Of a stretch of DNA of 64,000 bases, positions 1-8,216 are shown piece by piece. Source of the stretch: Syntrophorhabdales bacterium (GTDB taxonomy: Bacteria; Desulfobacterota; Syntrophorhabdia; Syntrophorhabdales; WCHB1-27). The translations under genes were made by a program, and so were the position numbers. The stretch is taken from positions 62,001 to 126,000 of the forward strand of contig DATKNH010000116.1 in the NCBI GenBank assembly GCA_035541455.1, written 5' to 3'. Position 1 is the first letter of the stretch; each line of letters opens with the position of its first letter. A model generated the notes under the pieces. It was not told the origin of the DNA and did no database searches. It saw nothing but the letters and a program-made list of their open reading frames with translations.

Positions 1-276
1 AGTGTGCTCCGAAAGATTTTTGTTGCGAAGTATTCTATGCACATATAGCCTCTGCGCGTTTATGCGATCCCGCGTCAGGCCCTCGAGGAGTATATAGTGG
101 GCCTGGTTGGCCTTCCCCACGAGGGCAATTGCCCCTTCATCTTTCAACTGCTTGAAGAAGCGCTGCACGTATATCCTTGAAAAGCCGGTCCTTGCCACAA
201 TGTCTCGGACGCTAAGGCTGCCCTTCTTGTTCAGGATGTCAAGGATAATGGCTCGCAGGTCGGGCTTCGTTTTCAT
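1..276 (-). CDS. Winged-helix DNA-binding protein, N-terminal part (possibly HTH + ATPase + DUF4325)
   Basis: The reading frame starts at an ATG at 276 and runs off the left edge in frame, giving 92 residues. Residues 5-63 look like a winged helix: a first helix (DLRAIILDILNKKG), a recognition helix around VRDIVARTGFSRIYVQRFFKQL, and a wing ending in QAHYILL. The following stretch (LHRILRNKNLSE-like, here HRILRNKNLSEHT) resembles the linker seen in proteins that join this HTH to a histidine-kinase-like ATPase and a STAS-like DUF4325 domain; that part lies outside the window, so the assignment is an inference. A 13-bp inverted repeat sits directly upstream, which fits autoregulation. No Shine-Dalgarno of note is visible. 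Confidence 0.6.
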   Translation of the reverse strand, partial: MKTKPDLRAIILDILNKKGSLSVRDIVARTGFSRIYVQRFFKQLKDEGAIALVGKANQAHYILLEGLTRDRINAQRLYVHRILRNKNLSEHT

Positions 277-280
277 GGCT

Positions 281-328
281 CTTGTTTACAACTTCAGTAT
301 AACTCTCATTTCATGAGTTGTAAACAAG
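281..328. promoter_or_regulatory. Inverted repeat, candidate operator of the winged-helix gene
   Basis: CTTGTTTACAACT at 281-293 is repeated as its exact reverse complement at 316-328, separated by 22 bases. A second short palindrome (CTCAT-ttc-ATGAG, 305-317) overlaps the right half. The repeat ends 5 bases upstream of the ATG at 276, so a bound protein would block transcription or translation start of the winged-helix gene. Function is inferred from position and symmetry only. Confidence 0.45.
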
Positions 329-435
329 TTGTTAACAGTGATACATAGCCCAGAACCGCGAGTAAGCCTTCCGGCTCCGGGAGAGGCACTGAGGAAGTCC
401 TCAGCGCAGGCAGAAACGCCCTCTCAAGGGCAGCC

Positions 436-2106
436 CTACCTGCGGTCGCGCCACTCGATGCGGATCTTGCCCTTCTCCTGCTTGATCGTGATGAACTTAT
501 CCTGTAGCAACGGGTTCGTAAAGGTATAATCAGACCGCACGTGAAGCGCTCTGGTTTCTTTTCTTTCCAGGGCCGTGAGAAGAATCAGTTCACCGCACTG
601 CATCAGGTCGATGGTCTCCAGGCAGCGCATCAACGTGTGGGAATCTTCCGCTTTTAAGGTTTCAACCGCTTTCTTCTTTAAATCTCGCAGGTACTTCAAC
701 CCCGCGGAGAGCAATGTTTCAGATCTGACCGCGGTGCCTGCATAATCATTCATGATCTGCTGCAGGGCGAGGTTTGCCTCTTTCCAACCGGGGCCCTCTT
801 CTCTGGCCATCAATTGGGAGCAGAACCGCATGCGTTCTTTCACGAGAGGGTTGTTTGTGATATCTGGACGCTGCCGTATCTTCTTTGCCCTGCCTGCAGC
901 GCTTCCGCCTGCAATCCATCCGAACGTTGCCGCACCGGCAATGTCTGCCCGGAAATTGCCGACCGGATCTCCTGCCGCAAACAAGCCTGCGATATCGGTT
1001 TCGCCATTCAGATCAATCTCGACACCTCGCCCGATGAGGAAAGGCTCGTACTGGGCGAATTCTACCCGCCGTCTGCGAATATCGATACCATCCTCTTCCA
1101 TGAACTTTAACATCGCGGTGTTGCCTTCGTGCTCCAGGCCCCTGAGCATGTATTTTAAATCGCTTTCGGCGATACCTGTGCAATCCATGTACGTGGGGCC
1201 GCGCCCTGACTTGTACATATCGGTGAACACCGAGTTCCATACGTCAGCGGTAATGTCCCCGAGTTCCTTGGTTGGTTTTGTAACAAAGGGGCCTACGGGT
1301 TCGCCCTTGGTATCATCAAGCACTCCTATCCAGGTTGCCTTACCGGCGCGCGCAAAGTATTTTGGCCCGGCATGTTTGTTCGGGAACTCCATATTGACCA
1401 GCTTTGCTCCGGCACGAAACGCTATAGCCTGTGCACCCCCGGTGCAACTCGGACAGAACGCGGTATTGAACATCCATCCCGGACTGATCGAGGGATACAG
1501 TCGGTTTGCTGTCCCTGTGGCCAGAACAACCGCTTTTGCGCGAATAAGCTTGAGCACAGGAGTTTCATCCTTAATGCTCAGACCTACGGCGCCAATCACT
1601 TCTCCGTTGTTGACAATGACGTCGATGACGGGCAAATGATTTTCTATCCGCACACCACGCTTCTTCGCCTGCGCGGTCAGCACCAGCTTCTGATTGGCCC
1701 CTTCGTATTTGAGAAAGACACGCGGACGGCCCGGGAAGGCGTGGCCGATAAATTCCCACTTCCCTGTAGGCTTCATCGAAATGCCCCAGCGTTCCCAGTC
1801 CTTCACGCGGTCGAATGAATGCTCAAGAAACTTAACAGTCATACAGTTATCATGGTAACCGCCAACAAGGCTGTTGCGGACTTCCGTGACGATAGGCGTC
1901 ATATCCGGCCCATGGATCGATGGGATGTAGCAGACGAAATGGTCGTTTCCCGTGGCTCCGGAACCGCTCCGCTTCGTATTCGCTTTCTCGGCCACGACCA
2001 CACGCACGCCCTGATCTGCAGCATTAATTGCTGCCATCAATCCCGCAATCCCGCCTCCCACCACCAGCACGTCCGTCTCGATTGCTTCTTTATCAATATC
2101 AATCAT
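436..2106 (-). CDS. AprA/FrdA-like FAD-dependent oxidoreductase
   Basis: A 556-residue flavoprotein of the succinate dehydrogenase/fumarate reductase/adenylylsulfate reductase alpha superfamily. The N-terminal dinucleotide fold carries VLVVGGGIAGL and an acidic strand end, and the C-terminal FAD contact GLFAAGDPVGNF is present. Length and the HFVCYIP and GPTYMDCTG blocks are closer to AprA-type than to FrdA-type proteins. There is no signal peptide, so it should act in the cytoplasm. The ATG at 2106 is chosen because GGAGG lies 5 bases upstream; a TTG at 2130 would add eight residues. It follows a 4Fe-4S ferredoxin by 56 bases and is the last gene of a TRAP-transporter operon, which suggests it oxidises or reduces the imported acid with the ferredoxin as electron partner. 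It is probably not true AprA: no Apr/Sat/Dsr genes are near. The substrate is unknown. A 554-residue paralogue lies at 21279-22943. Confidence 0.85.
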   Translation of the reverse strand: MIDIDKEAIETDVLVVGGGIAGLMAAINAADQGVRVVVAEKANTKRSGSGATGNDHFVCYIPSIHGPDMTPIVTEVRNSLVGGYHDNCMTVKFLEHSFDRVKDWERWGISMKPTGKWEFIGHAFPGRPRVFLKYEGANQKLVLTAQAKKRGVRIENHLPVIDVIVNNGEVIGAVGLSIKDETPVLKLIRAKAVVLATGTANRLYPSISPGWMFNTAFCPSCTGGAQAIAFRAGAKLVNMEFPNKHAGPKYFARAGKATWIGVLDDTKGEPVGPFVTKPTKELGDITADVWNSVFTDMYKSGRGPTYMDCTGIAESDLKYMLRGLEHEGNTAMLKFMEEDGIDIRRRRVEFAQYEPFLIGRGVEIDLNGETDIAGLFAAGDPVGNFRADIAGAATFGWIAGGSAAGRAKKIRQRPDITNNPLVKERMRFCSQLMAREEGPGWKEANLALQQIMNDYAGTAVRSETLLSAGLKYLRDLKKKAVETLKAEDSHTLMRCLETIDLMQCGELILLTALERKETRALHVRSDYTFTNPLLQDKFITIKQEKGKIRIEWRDRR

Positions 2107-2162
2107 TTCTTCCTCCGTGAATGTGCTCAATCAACGCTTCCCGGTCAAAGATTCACCGTCAG

Positions 2163-2399
2163 CTATTTGCGCTTTGGAGTAGCTGCTTCTACATGAAGCA
2201 TCATGGCGGGAAGTGGAAGCCGCAGTCGTATGGCGGACTTTGGGCAATCCAGGACGCAGGCGTTACAGTGCCAGCATTCCTCAGGATACTTGACCAGCGG
2301 TGAGACTCCTTTTCCCATAGATCTGTACACATGCGTGGGACAGATGTCCGCACACGTTCCGCAGGCGTTGCACTTCTTCTTATCAAGAATCGGTGGCAT
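2163..2399 (-). CDS. Two-cluster 4Fe-4S ferredoxin (AprB-like electron carrier)
   Basis: A 78-residue protein with two cluster motifs, CNACGTCADICP and CWHCNACVLDCP, each CxxCxxCxxxCP as in bacterial 8Fe-8S ferredoxins. It lacks the long C-terminal tail of classical AprB. The ATG at 2399 has a strong GGAGGG ribosome-binding site 4 bases upstream. It is placed between the TRAP permease genes and the flavoprotein and most likely passes electrons to or from that flavoprotein in the cytoplasm. Confidence 0.85.
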   Translation of the reverse strand: MPPILDKKKCNACGTCADICPTHVYRSMGKGVSPLVKYPEECWHCNACVLDCPKSAIRLRLPLPAMMLHVEAATPKRK

Positions 2400-2461
2400 A
2401 TTCCCTCCTATAGCAAATTGCCTTCAAGCGTATGCCTTGTTGTTGCTGTGTCACTATGGTT

Positions 2462-2602
2462 TAAATCCTAATATCGAATATCTAAATCCTAAACAATCTC
2501 AAATATCAAATCTCCTAAACTGAACCCGGGAAGCTGGTATTGTGTCTTGAATTTTGGTCATTCGATATTGTTTAGGATTTCGACATTAGGATTTGGAATT
2601 TG
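2462..2602. repeat. AT-rich imperfect palindromic intergenic repeat, copy A
   Basis: The gap between the ferredoxin and DctM genes holds an imperfect inverted repeat of about 45 bases per arm. The best-conserved part is AATCCTAAACAAT at 2485-2497 and its reverse complement at 2567-2579, with flanking AAATCCTAAT-type repeats in both arms. A related element with AATTCCAAACAAT in both arms lies at 33620-33765. The transcript of the operon would fold here, so it may set relative expression of the transporter and the redox genes. Confidence 0.7.
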
Positions 2603-2611
2603 TCTTTTCAT

Positions 2612-3901
2612 TCACCGCATGGTTTTGGGAAGCCACAGCGCAAGGTCCGGGAAGATCATCACCAGCGCGGTTGTCACGAAGATGGCGACGATTAAGACGG
2701 ACGTTCCTTTGTACACCTTCATCAAATCAACATGCGCTGTGGCACTGACCACAAAAGCGATCATCCCCACAGGCGGAAAGACGAGCCCCATGGCCACCAT
2801 CAAAATAGAAAGCACCCCGAACCAGACTGGATCGAAGCCCACCGACGTGACCAGCGGGAAACTCAGGGGCAACGTTAGAAGAAGCAGAGGAATTTCATCC
2901 ATGAACATGCTGATGACGAAGTAGACGACCGTAATGCCGATGACGATAATCCACCGGTTGAGATGCATTTCGGTCACGTGTGCGACGACGTCTTGCGGGA
3001 TCTGGCTCAGTGTCATGTAATAGCCGAAGATATTGGCGCCGATCAGGATAAGAAAGATCATTGCGGACGTCTTGATCGTTTCTTTCAGGGCCTCGATGGC
3101 TCCCTTCCATGTGAGGCGGCCCATGGCAACGCCGATTGCCGCTGCCATGAATGAGCCGACCGCGCCGACTTCCGTCGGGGTGGCAACGCCTGAGTAGAGG
3201 AGGGCCAGAACAATAACGATCAACAAAAGGCTTGGCCAGATGCGGCCGATACTCCCCCATCGCTCCCTCCAGGGTACCGACTCCGTCTTGGGAGCGTGTG
3301 AGGGACTGACGGTCACCCAGATGATAATGGACAGGGCCAGCAGGATGCCAAGGACGATCCCGGGAACCACGCCCGCCACGAGCAACTGCCCGATGGAGGT
3401 CTGCGTGGCAATGCCATAGATCACCATGGGAACACTGGGAGGAATCAGAATATCGAGTGTCGCGCCTACGCCTACCGAGCCTGCGGCCAGCTCTTCGGAA
3501 TAACCGAAACGACGCATGTTCGGCATAGCGATATTCGACATGACCGCAGCCGCTGCCACACTCGCTCCGGACATAGCTCCGAAAATCCCGCAGGCAAAGA
3601 CCGTCGCAATGGCAAGGCCGCCCCTGATCTGGGATAGCCAGTTGGAGGCAGCTGTGTAAAGGTCTTTAGCGAGTCCGCTCGACGATGAAAAGTAGGCCAT
3701 CAAGAGGAACATGGGGATGGTTGTCAAATCATAATTGGCGACCGCGTTTACGGGAACGGTCCTCAGGAAGACCATGACGATGCCCCAGTCCCCCTTCACG
3801 AGCCAGATGCCCAGGATGCCTGCTCCGGCAAGGGAGAAGGCGATCGGGATCCCCAAAATAAGCAGTAACAGCAGCGAGATAAACGGAAGAGCAACGATCA
3901 T
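2612..3901 (-). CDS. dctM: TRAP transporter large permease DctM
   Basis: A 429-residue polytopic membrane protein with the usual DctM length and about a dozen hydrophobic segments. It contains family blocks such as GIPIAFSLAGAGILGIW, FGAMSGASVAAAAVMSNI and DILIPPSVPMVIYGIA. It forms the sodium-driven transport subunit with DctQ. Its ATG overlaps the end of dctQ by 4 bases, showing translational coupling. The operon order is P-Q-M-ferredoxin-flavoprotein. Confidence 0.95.
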   Translation of the reverse strand: MIVALPFISLLLLLILGIPIAFSLAGAGILGIWLVKGDWGIVMVFLRTVPVNAVANYDLTTIPMFLLMAYFSSSSGLAKDLYTAASNWLSQIRGGLAIATVFACGIFGAMSGASVAAAAVMSNIAMPNMRRFGYSEELAAGSVGVGATLDILIPPSVPMVIYGIATQTSIGQLLVAGVVPGIVLGILLALSIIIWVTVSPSHAPKTESVPWRERWGSIGRIWPSLLLIVIVLALLYSGVATPTEVGAVGSFMAAAIGVAMGRLTWKGAIEALKETIKTSAMIFLILIGANIFGYYMTLSQIPQDVVAHVTEMHLNRWIIVIGITVVYFVISMFMDEIPLLLLTLPLSFPLVTSVGFDPVWFGVLSILMVAMGLVFPPVGMIAFVVSATAHVDLMKVYKGTSVLIVAIFVTTALVMIFPDLALWLPKTMR

Positions 3902-4407
3902 AGGGTAGGGGTCTCATCCTGAAAGAGGGCAGACTTGCCTTCCTTTACTCGAGGAAGATCTTTTAGCATCAACAGACACATAAGGATCAATCCGATCGGG
4001 ATCACGATGAGCCCCGGCCACAGAGGCATCCCCGGCAGGGAGGCCAGGGTCGTGCCATGCCGAAGCGTGCGGACCAGCTGCTGGATCGAAGCAAAGACAA
4101 GAACCGCCCCGTAAAGAATAGAAAAAATCTGACCGCAGTAGTTTATGGGAACCTTCACTTTCATGGGCATGCGATCCATCAGGATGCCTACACGGATGAA
4201 GGCCCCCCCTCGATAAGCGTAAGCAACTCCCAGGAAGATCGTAATGAGCATGAAATACTTTTCTGTGAGCTCGTACGCTCCGGTGATCGGACGGCCAAAG
4301 AAGTACCGTCCGATTGCGTCCGCCGTGGTGAGACACATCATAATAAAAATGGACAGGACGGCGACATAGGTCAGCACTCTTTCACAGTGATAAAGGAATT
4401 TCTCCAT
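3898..4407 (-). CDS. dctQ: TRAP transporter small permease DctQ
   Basis: A 169-residue protein with four hydrophobic segments and the conserved loop around DAIGRYFFGRPITGAYELTE, typical of the DctQ family. It acts in the inner membrane as the partner of DctM. It starts 27 bases after dctP and overlaps dctM by 4 bases. Confidence 0.93.
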   Translation of the reverse strand: MEKFLYHCERVLTYVAVLSIFIMMCLTTADAIGRYFFGRPITGAYELTEKYFMLITIFLGVAYAYRGGAFIRVGILMDRMPMKVKVPINYCGQIFSILYGAVLVFASIQQLVRTLRHGTTLASLPGMPLWPGLIVIPIGLILMCLLMLKDLPRVKEGKSALFQDETPTL

Positions 4408-4434
4408 CCGGATACTCTCTTTCCGTGTGAACCG

Positions 4435-5460
4435 CTACTTCTTCTCCGCCATCTTGTTCAGCACGTCAAGCACTTTCTTGCCCGGCAGTTTCTTGGCCTC
4501 CAGCTCGGCGGCATACTCATTCTTGATCGGGACAAGCAGGCTCTTCCAGCGAGCCATCTCAGCGGTCGATAGCGTGATGTACTCAACACCATGCTTCGCT
4601 TTTACCTCGGCTTCAGCCTCGGTATCAAACTTGTCCCAGGCCTTGCCCGTGAAGTCGACGGCCCACTCGCCTGAAAGATCCGTAAGGACCTTTTGAACCT
4701 CGGGTGTTTGCGAATCCCAACTCTTCTGGTTCATGATGACGTAAAAGAGGTCGTGCCCCAGGTCTACATCAGTGACGTACTTGGTCACTTCGTAGAGCTT
4801 CCGTGAAATCAGGAGTTCGCTCGGACGGATAAAGCCGTCGATGGTTCCCTTCTCCATGGCCACATAAATGTCGGGAGTCGGGATGGTCACGGGTGTAAAG
4901 CCAAGGGCCTTGGCGACTTTGACCATCGTAGCTCCAGAGACGCATATCTTAAGGCCTTTCAGGTCTTCGAGGGTGCGGACGGCTTTCTTGCGGGTCATCA
5001 GTTTAGCGCCTGGTGTGGCGTGAAGCCAGAGCATCTTCACATTCGGATACTCCGCCTTCACTTCGGGGACCGTTTTGTAAAGCTGCCACATCGCCCGCGA
5101 GCAACTAATACTCGTCGGAAACCCCATCTCGGGCAACATCAGGAACTCCGTCAGCGAGAAACGGCCCGGGACGGCAAAGGTGTAGCATTCCGTGAGATCA
5201 GAGACGCCCGACACCGTGGAGTCATACATTTCACTCAGGGGAGACATCGTGTTTGAGAAATACATTTTGATCTTGATCGCCCCCTTCGTGCGTTCATCAA
5301 CCATCTTGGCCCAGGGCTCGAACACATTGGTATTGCGGAGGTGCTTCGGCGGTGTCATCAGATTCAAGCTCAAATCTTTTGCCGGAAGATTGCCGGCGAA
5401 GAACGTTACCAGTGCAAAGACAAGTAATACTGCTACCCACAGCTTCTTCAGTGATCCCAT
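4435..5460 (-). CDS. dctP: TRAP transporter solute receptor DctP
   Basis: A periplasmic receptor of 341 residues that binds an organic acid and hands it to DctQM. The ATG at 5460 is preferred: AAGGAGAGG lies about 5 bases upstream and the product then begins with a normal signal peptide (MGSLKKLW, a hydrophobic core and a cleavage site near NLPAKD). A longer reading from 5589 would put 43 odd residues before the signal. The domain contains the usual DctP receptor blocks, including LKGLKICVSGATMVKVAKALGFTPV and the helix around YVAMEKGTIDGFI. The ligand cannot be read from sequence; the neighbouring flavoprotein suggests an oxidisable or reducible carboxylate. Confidence 0.93.
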   Translation of the reverse strand: MGSLKKLWVAVLLVFALVTFFAGNLPAKDLSLNLMTPPKHLRNTNVFEPWAKMVDERTKGAIKIKMYFSNTMSPLSEMYDSTVSGVSDLTECYTFAVPGRFSLTEFLMLPEMGFPTSISCSRAMWQLYKTVPEVKAEYPNVKMLWLHATPGAKLMTRKKAVRTLEDLKGLKICVSGATMVKVAKALGFTPVTIPTPDIYVAMEKGTIDGFIRPSELLISRKLYEVTKYVTDVDLGHDLFYVIMNQKSWDSQTPEVQKVLTDLSGEWAVDFTGKAWDKFDTEAEAEVKAKHGVEYITLSTAEMARWKSLLVPIKNEYAAELEAKKLPGKKVLDVLNKMAEKK

Positions 5461-5838
5461 GTACCCTCTCCTTTCTTCTACTCTTTTTACCATCCGGCCT
5501 GAATGCAAAGCGCGACTACAACAAATCACAAAAACAAAAAAATTCTGGTGAAAGATGCCATACCGGTTGAGAACTGTGGTTCTGACCAACCTTTATCCTT
5601 ACCACTACCATCTGAGAGCGTCAAGCTATTTTCTTAATTGCACGCCTTTTCTTGCCACCCTTTTTCTGTTGACATGCCCTCCATTACTGTTAGAATCAAT
5701 AGGCTCATTGCGAAAAGAAGGAGTAGTGTACGCTTTTCCTTACTGATAGGGCATCCACATACTGCTTTGTGTTGGTCAAGCTCCATGCCTGGAGATTCTG
5801 ACACAGAGAAGAATTGAGGCGATCAAGAAGGCCTGACT
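5461..5838. promoter_or_regulatory. Divergent intergenic region with sigma-70-type promoter for the liv operon
   Basis: This 378-base stretch separates the divergent TRAP and liv operons. TTGACA at 5669-5674 and TAGAAT at 5691-5696, 16 bases apart on the + strand, form a good sigma-70 promoter about 140 bases upstream of livG. No gene is seen in it. The region near 5520-5545 is A-rich and probably holds the leftward TRAP promoter, but no clear boxes can be assigned. Confidence 0.5.
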
Positions 5839-6570
5839 GTGGCTGATATACTTGTCGTTGACAATCTGACAAAGTGGTTTGGCAATCTCGCCGCCGTAAG
5901 CGAACTCTCCTTCAATGTGGTGCAGGGAGAGATTCTGGGCATGATGGGTCCCAACGGCGCGGGGAAGACAACAGTGTTTAACCTCATAACCGGCGCCTAC
6001 ACTCCTACAAGCGGCCGCATCACGTACGAGGGCAAAGACGTCACCCATCTCTCAGCAGCGCGTCGGTGCCGTCTAGGGATTGGCCGCACCTACCAGATCC
6101 CTCGCCCCTTCGAAAACATGACCGTCCTGGAGAATCTTCTCGTCGGTGCGGAGTATGGTGGCCAGCTCAAAGGCAGGGAGGCTCGCGCGCTTTGCGCTGA
6201 CGTGCTTGAGTTTACGGGTCTTACCGCCAAGAAGGATCTTTTCGCCGGGAAGTTGATGCTTCTGGATCGTAAGAGGCTCGAGCTCGCCCGCGGCCTGGCC
6301 ACGAAGCCTTCCCTCCTTCTCATTGATGAAGTCGCGGCAGGATTGACTGAGGCCGAGGTTGAGAGACTTCTGGAGGTCGTTAAGACTATCCAGAAAGCCA
6401 GCGTAACCATAATCTGGGTGGAACACATCCTCATGATGATGAACAAGGGAGTGGATCGCCTCCTGGTCATCAACGCCGGACAAAGGCTCATGTGCGGTGA
6501 TCCGGCGGAATGCATGGGGTCAAAGGAAGTTCAGGAAGTTTACCTGGGGGCGGAGACGGAGGAAACCTGA
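5839..6570 (+). CDS. livG: Branched-chain amino acid-type ABC transporter ATPase LivG
   Basis: A 243-residue ABC ATPase with Walker A GPNGAGKT (37-44), Walker B LLLIDE (159-164) and the switch His196. The signature helix reads LMLLDRKRLELARGL instead of LSGGQ, as is typical of LivG. It starts with GTG. It is first in a tightly packed livG-livF-livH-livM operon and would energise uptake of amino acids or, as often in anaerobes, aromatic or other carboxylates. No binding protein gene is linked. Confidence 0.92.
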   Translation: MADILVVDNLTKWFGNLAAVSELSFNVVQGEILGMMGPNGAGKTTVFNLITGAYTPTSGRITYEGKDVTHLSAARRCRLGIGRTYQIPRPFENMTVLENLLVGAEYGGQLKGREARALCADVLEFTGLTAKKDLFAGKLMLLDRKRLELARGLATKPSLLLIDEVAAGLTEAEVERLLEVVKTIQKASVTIIWVEHILMMMNKGVDRLLVINAGQRLMCGDPAECMGSKEVQEVYLGAETEET

Positions 6571-7331
6571 TGGGGAAGAGCATCCTCAGGGTGGATAAGG
6601 TCGACGTCCACTACGGTGACTTTCGCGCCCTCTGGGATGTTTCGCTTGACGTGGAAGAAGCCCAGGTTGTTTCAATCATTGGTGCCAATGGAGCCGGAAA
6701 ATCGACGTTGCTCAACACCATTGCGGGCGTGAAAAAACCTTCCCGCGGAACGGTTCAATTCAAGGGAAAGACAATCAACGGAGTAGCGCCCTATCAGACA
6801 GTAGTTGAGGGTATATCCCTGGTTCCGGAAGGGCGCCGGGTCTTTCCCCGTCTTACCGTGCTCGAGAACCTGGAAATCGGGTCATATACGCCTAAAGCAC
6901 GAAGGCGGAAGAGGGAAGCCCTTAGCAAGATATACGAACTCTTTCCTATCCTCGACGAGCGTAAATACCAGCTCTCCAGCACGCTGAGCGGTGGCGAACA
7001 ACAGATGCTCGCTATAGGACGTGCGCTGATGTCATGGCCACAGCTCATCCTCTTTGACGAACTCTCTCTGGGCCTCGCGCCGGTCGTCATCAAGCAGATC
7101 TATCAGAAGGTGAAGCAAATCAATGTCGACGGCATTACGGTGCTGCTCGTGGAACAGGATATACAGCGAAGTCTCAAGGCCGCGCACAAAGTCTACGTCA
7201 TGCAATCGGGAAGAATCCGCCTGGAGGGGCGGCCTGAAACCCTTAGCCAGGAAGAGATTCGGGAGGCTTACTTCGGTTTGGGAGGTCTCAATGCGAAAGA
7301 TCCATCCGGGAAGGACCCGCTGAAAGGCTGA
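6570..7331 (+). CDS. livF: Branched-chain amino acid-type ABC transporter ATPase LivF
   Basis: A 253-residue ABC ATPase with Walker A GANGAGKST (38-46), signature LSGGEQQ (139-145) and Walker B LILFDE (159-164). The ATG at 6570 overlaps the TGA of livG (TGATG) and is preceded by GGAGG about 8 bases away, so it is preferred to an upstream ATG at 6510. The VPEGRRVFPRLTVLENL block is diagnostic of LivF. Confidence 0.93.
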   Translation: MGKSILRVDKVDVHYGDFRALWDVSLDVEEAQVVSIIGANGAGKSTLLNTIAGVKKPSRGTVQFKGKTINGVAPYQTVVEGISLVPEGRRVFPRLTVLENLEIGSYTPKARRRKREALSKIYELFPILDERKYQLSSTLSGGEQQMLAIGRALMSWPQLILFDELSLGLAPVVIKQIYQKVKQINVDGITVLLVEQDIQRSLKAAHKVYVMQSGRIRLEGRPETLSQEEIREAYFGLGGLNAKDPSGKDPLKG

Positions 7332-7334
7332 GCA

Positions 7335-8210
7335 ATGCTTTCCGTGCTGGCCGGCCTTAAAAATCCAATCATGAATGGCCTTCTTCTGGGGGGCTTGTAT
7401 GGAATCGTGGGTATCGGCATGTCCATGATCTTTGGGATTGTGCGTGTTGTCAATCTTGCGCACGGCGACCTGGTGATCCTGGCGAGTTACTTGAGTTTTG
7501 TGATGCTTTCTATTTTCGGAGTCAGTCCCCTCCTAACGCTGGTGCTCGTCATCCCTGCCATGTTTCTCATCGGCTTCATCATCCAGTATTACCTCGTGAA
7601 TCGTGTCCTGGGCAAGGATATGAACCCTCCTCTTCTTGTTGCCTTCGGACTCTCCATCATTTTGCAGAATCTCCTGCTGCTGATCTTTACACCTGATGCC
7701 CGTACCTTGCTCACAGACCTCTCGATAGCTACCCTTCCCGTCGGCGGTTTTCTCAGTATCCCGGTGGTGTATCTGGTCGACTTTGTTGTAGCGCTGGTGA
7801 CCATCTTACTGCTCAGTCGTTTTTTTACCAGGACCTATCTGGGAAAGGCCATCCGCGCAGCCTCTGATGATGAAGGAGCGGCTGAGCTCATGGGAATCAA
7901 CCCGAAGAGGATCTACGCATGGGCCATGGCCATTGCCGGGGGGACAGCCGCGATTGCAGGGGTACTCGTCGGCATGACGTTTACGTTTTATCCTCATACG
8001 GGTCCCGACTATCTCATTATCGCGTTTGGCGTGGTGATTGTGGGTGGGTTGGGTAGTCTGCTGGGAACGTTCCTGGGAGGATTGATCCTCGGGCTTGCGC
8101 AGCTTGTCGGCGCTCACTTTCTCGGCCCTGGATTTCAGCTCATCTCCGGTTACATTATCCTCTTGATCGTTTTGGCCCTAAAACCCACGGGACTTTTTTC
8201 TAAAGGGTAA
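7335..8210 (+). CDS. livH: Branched-chain amino acid-type ABC transporter permease LivH
   Basis: A 291-residue inner-membrane permease with the LivH pattern: NGLLLGGLYGIVGIGMSMIFGIV at the N terminus, the coupling loop IRAASDDEGAAELMGIN near residue 175, and FGVVIVGGLGSLLGTFLGG near the C terminus. It begins 3 bases after livF. Confidence 0.93.
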   Translation: MLSVLAGLKNPIMNGLLLGGLYGIVGIGMSMIFGIVRVVNLAHGDLVILASYLSFVMLSIFGVSPLLTLVLVIPAMFLIGFIIQYYLVNRVLGKDMNPPLLVAFGLSIILQNLLLLIFTPDARTLLTDLSIATLPVGGFLSIPVVYLVDFVVALVTILLLSRFFTRTYLGKAIRAASDDEGAAELMGINPKRIYAWAMAIAGGTAAIAGVLVGMTFTFYPHTGPDYLIIAFGVVIVGGLGSLLGTFLGGLILGLAQLVGAHFLGPGFQLISGYIILLIVLALKPTGLFSKG

Positions 8211-8216
8211 GACTGA

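Noticed and set aside
436-2399. True adenylylsulfate reductase AprAB
   Set aside because: The partner is a short 78-residue ferredoxin without the AprB tail, and no sat, qmo or dsr genes are near. The operon starts with a TRAP importer, which points to an organic acid substrate.
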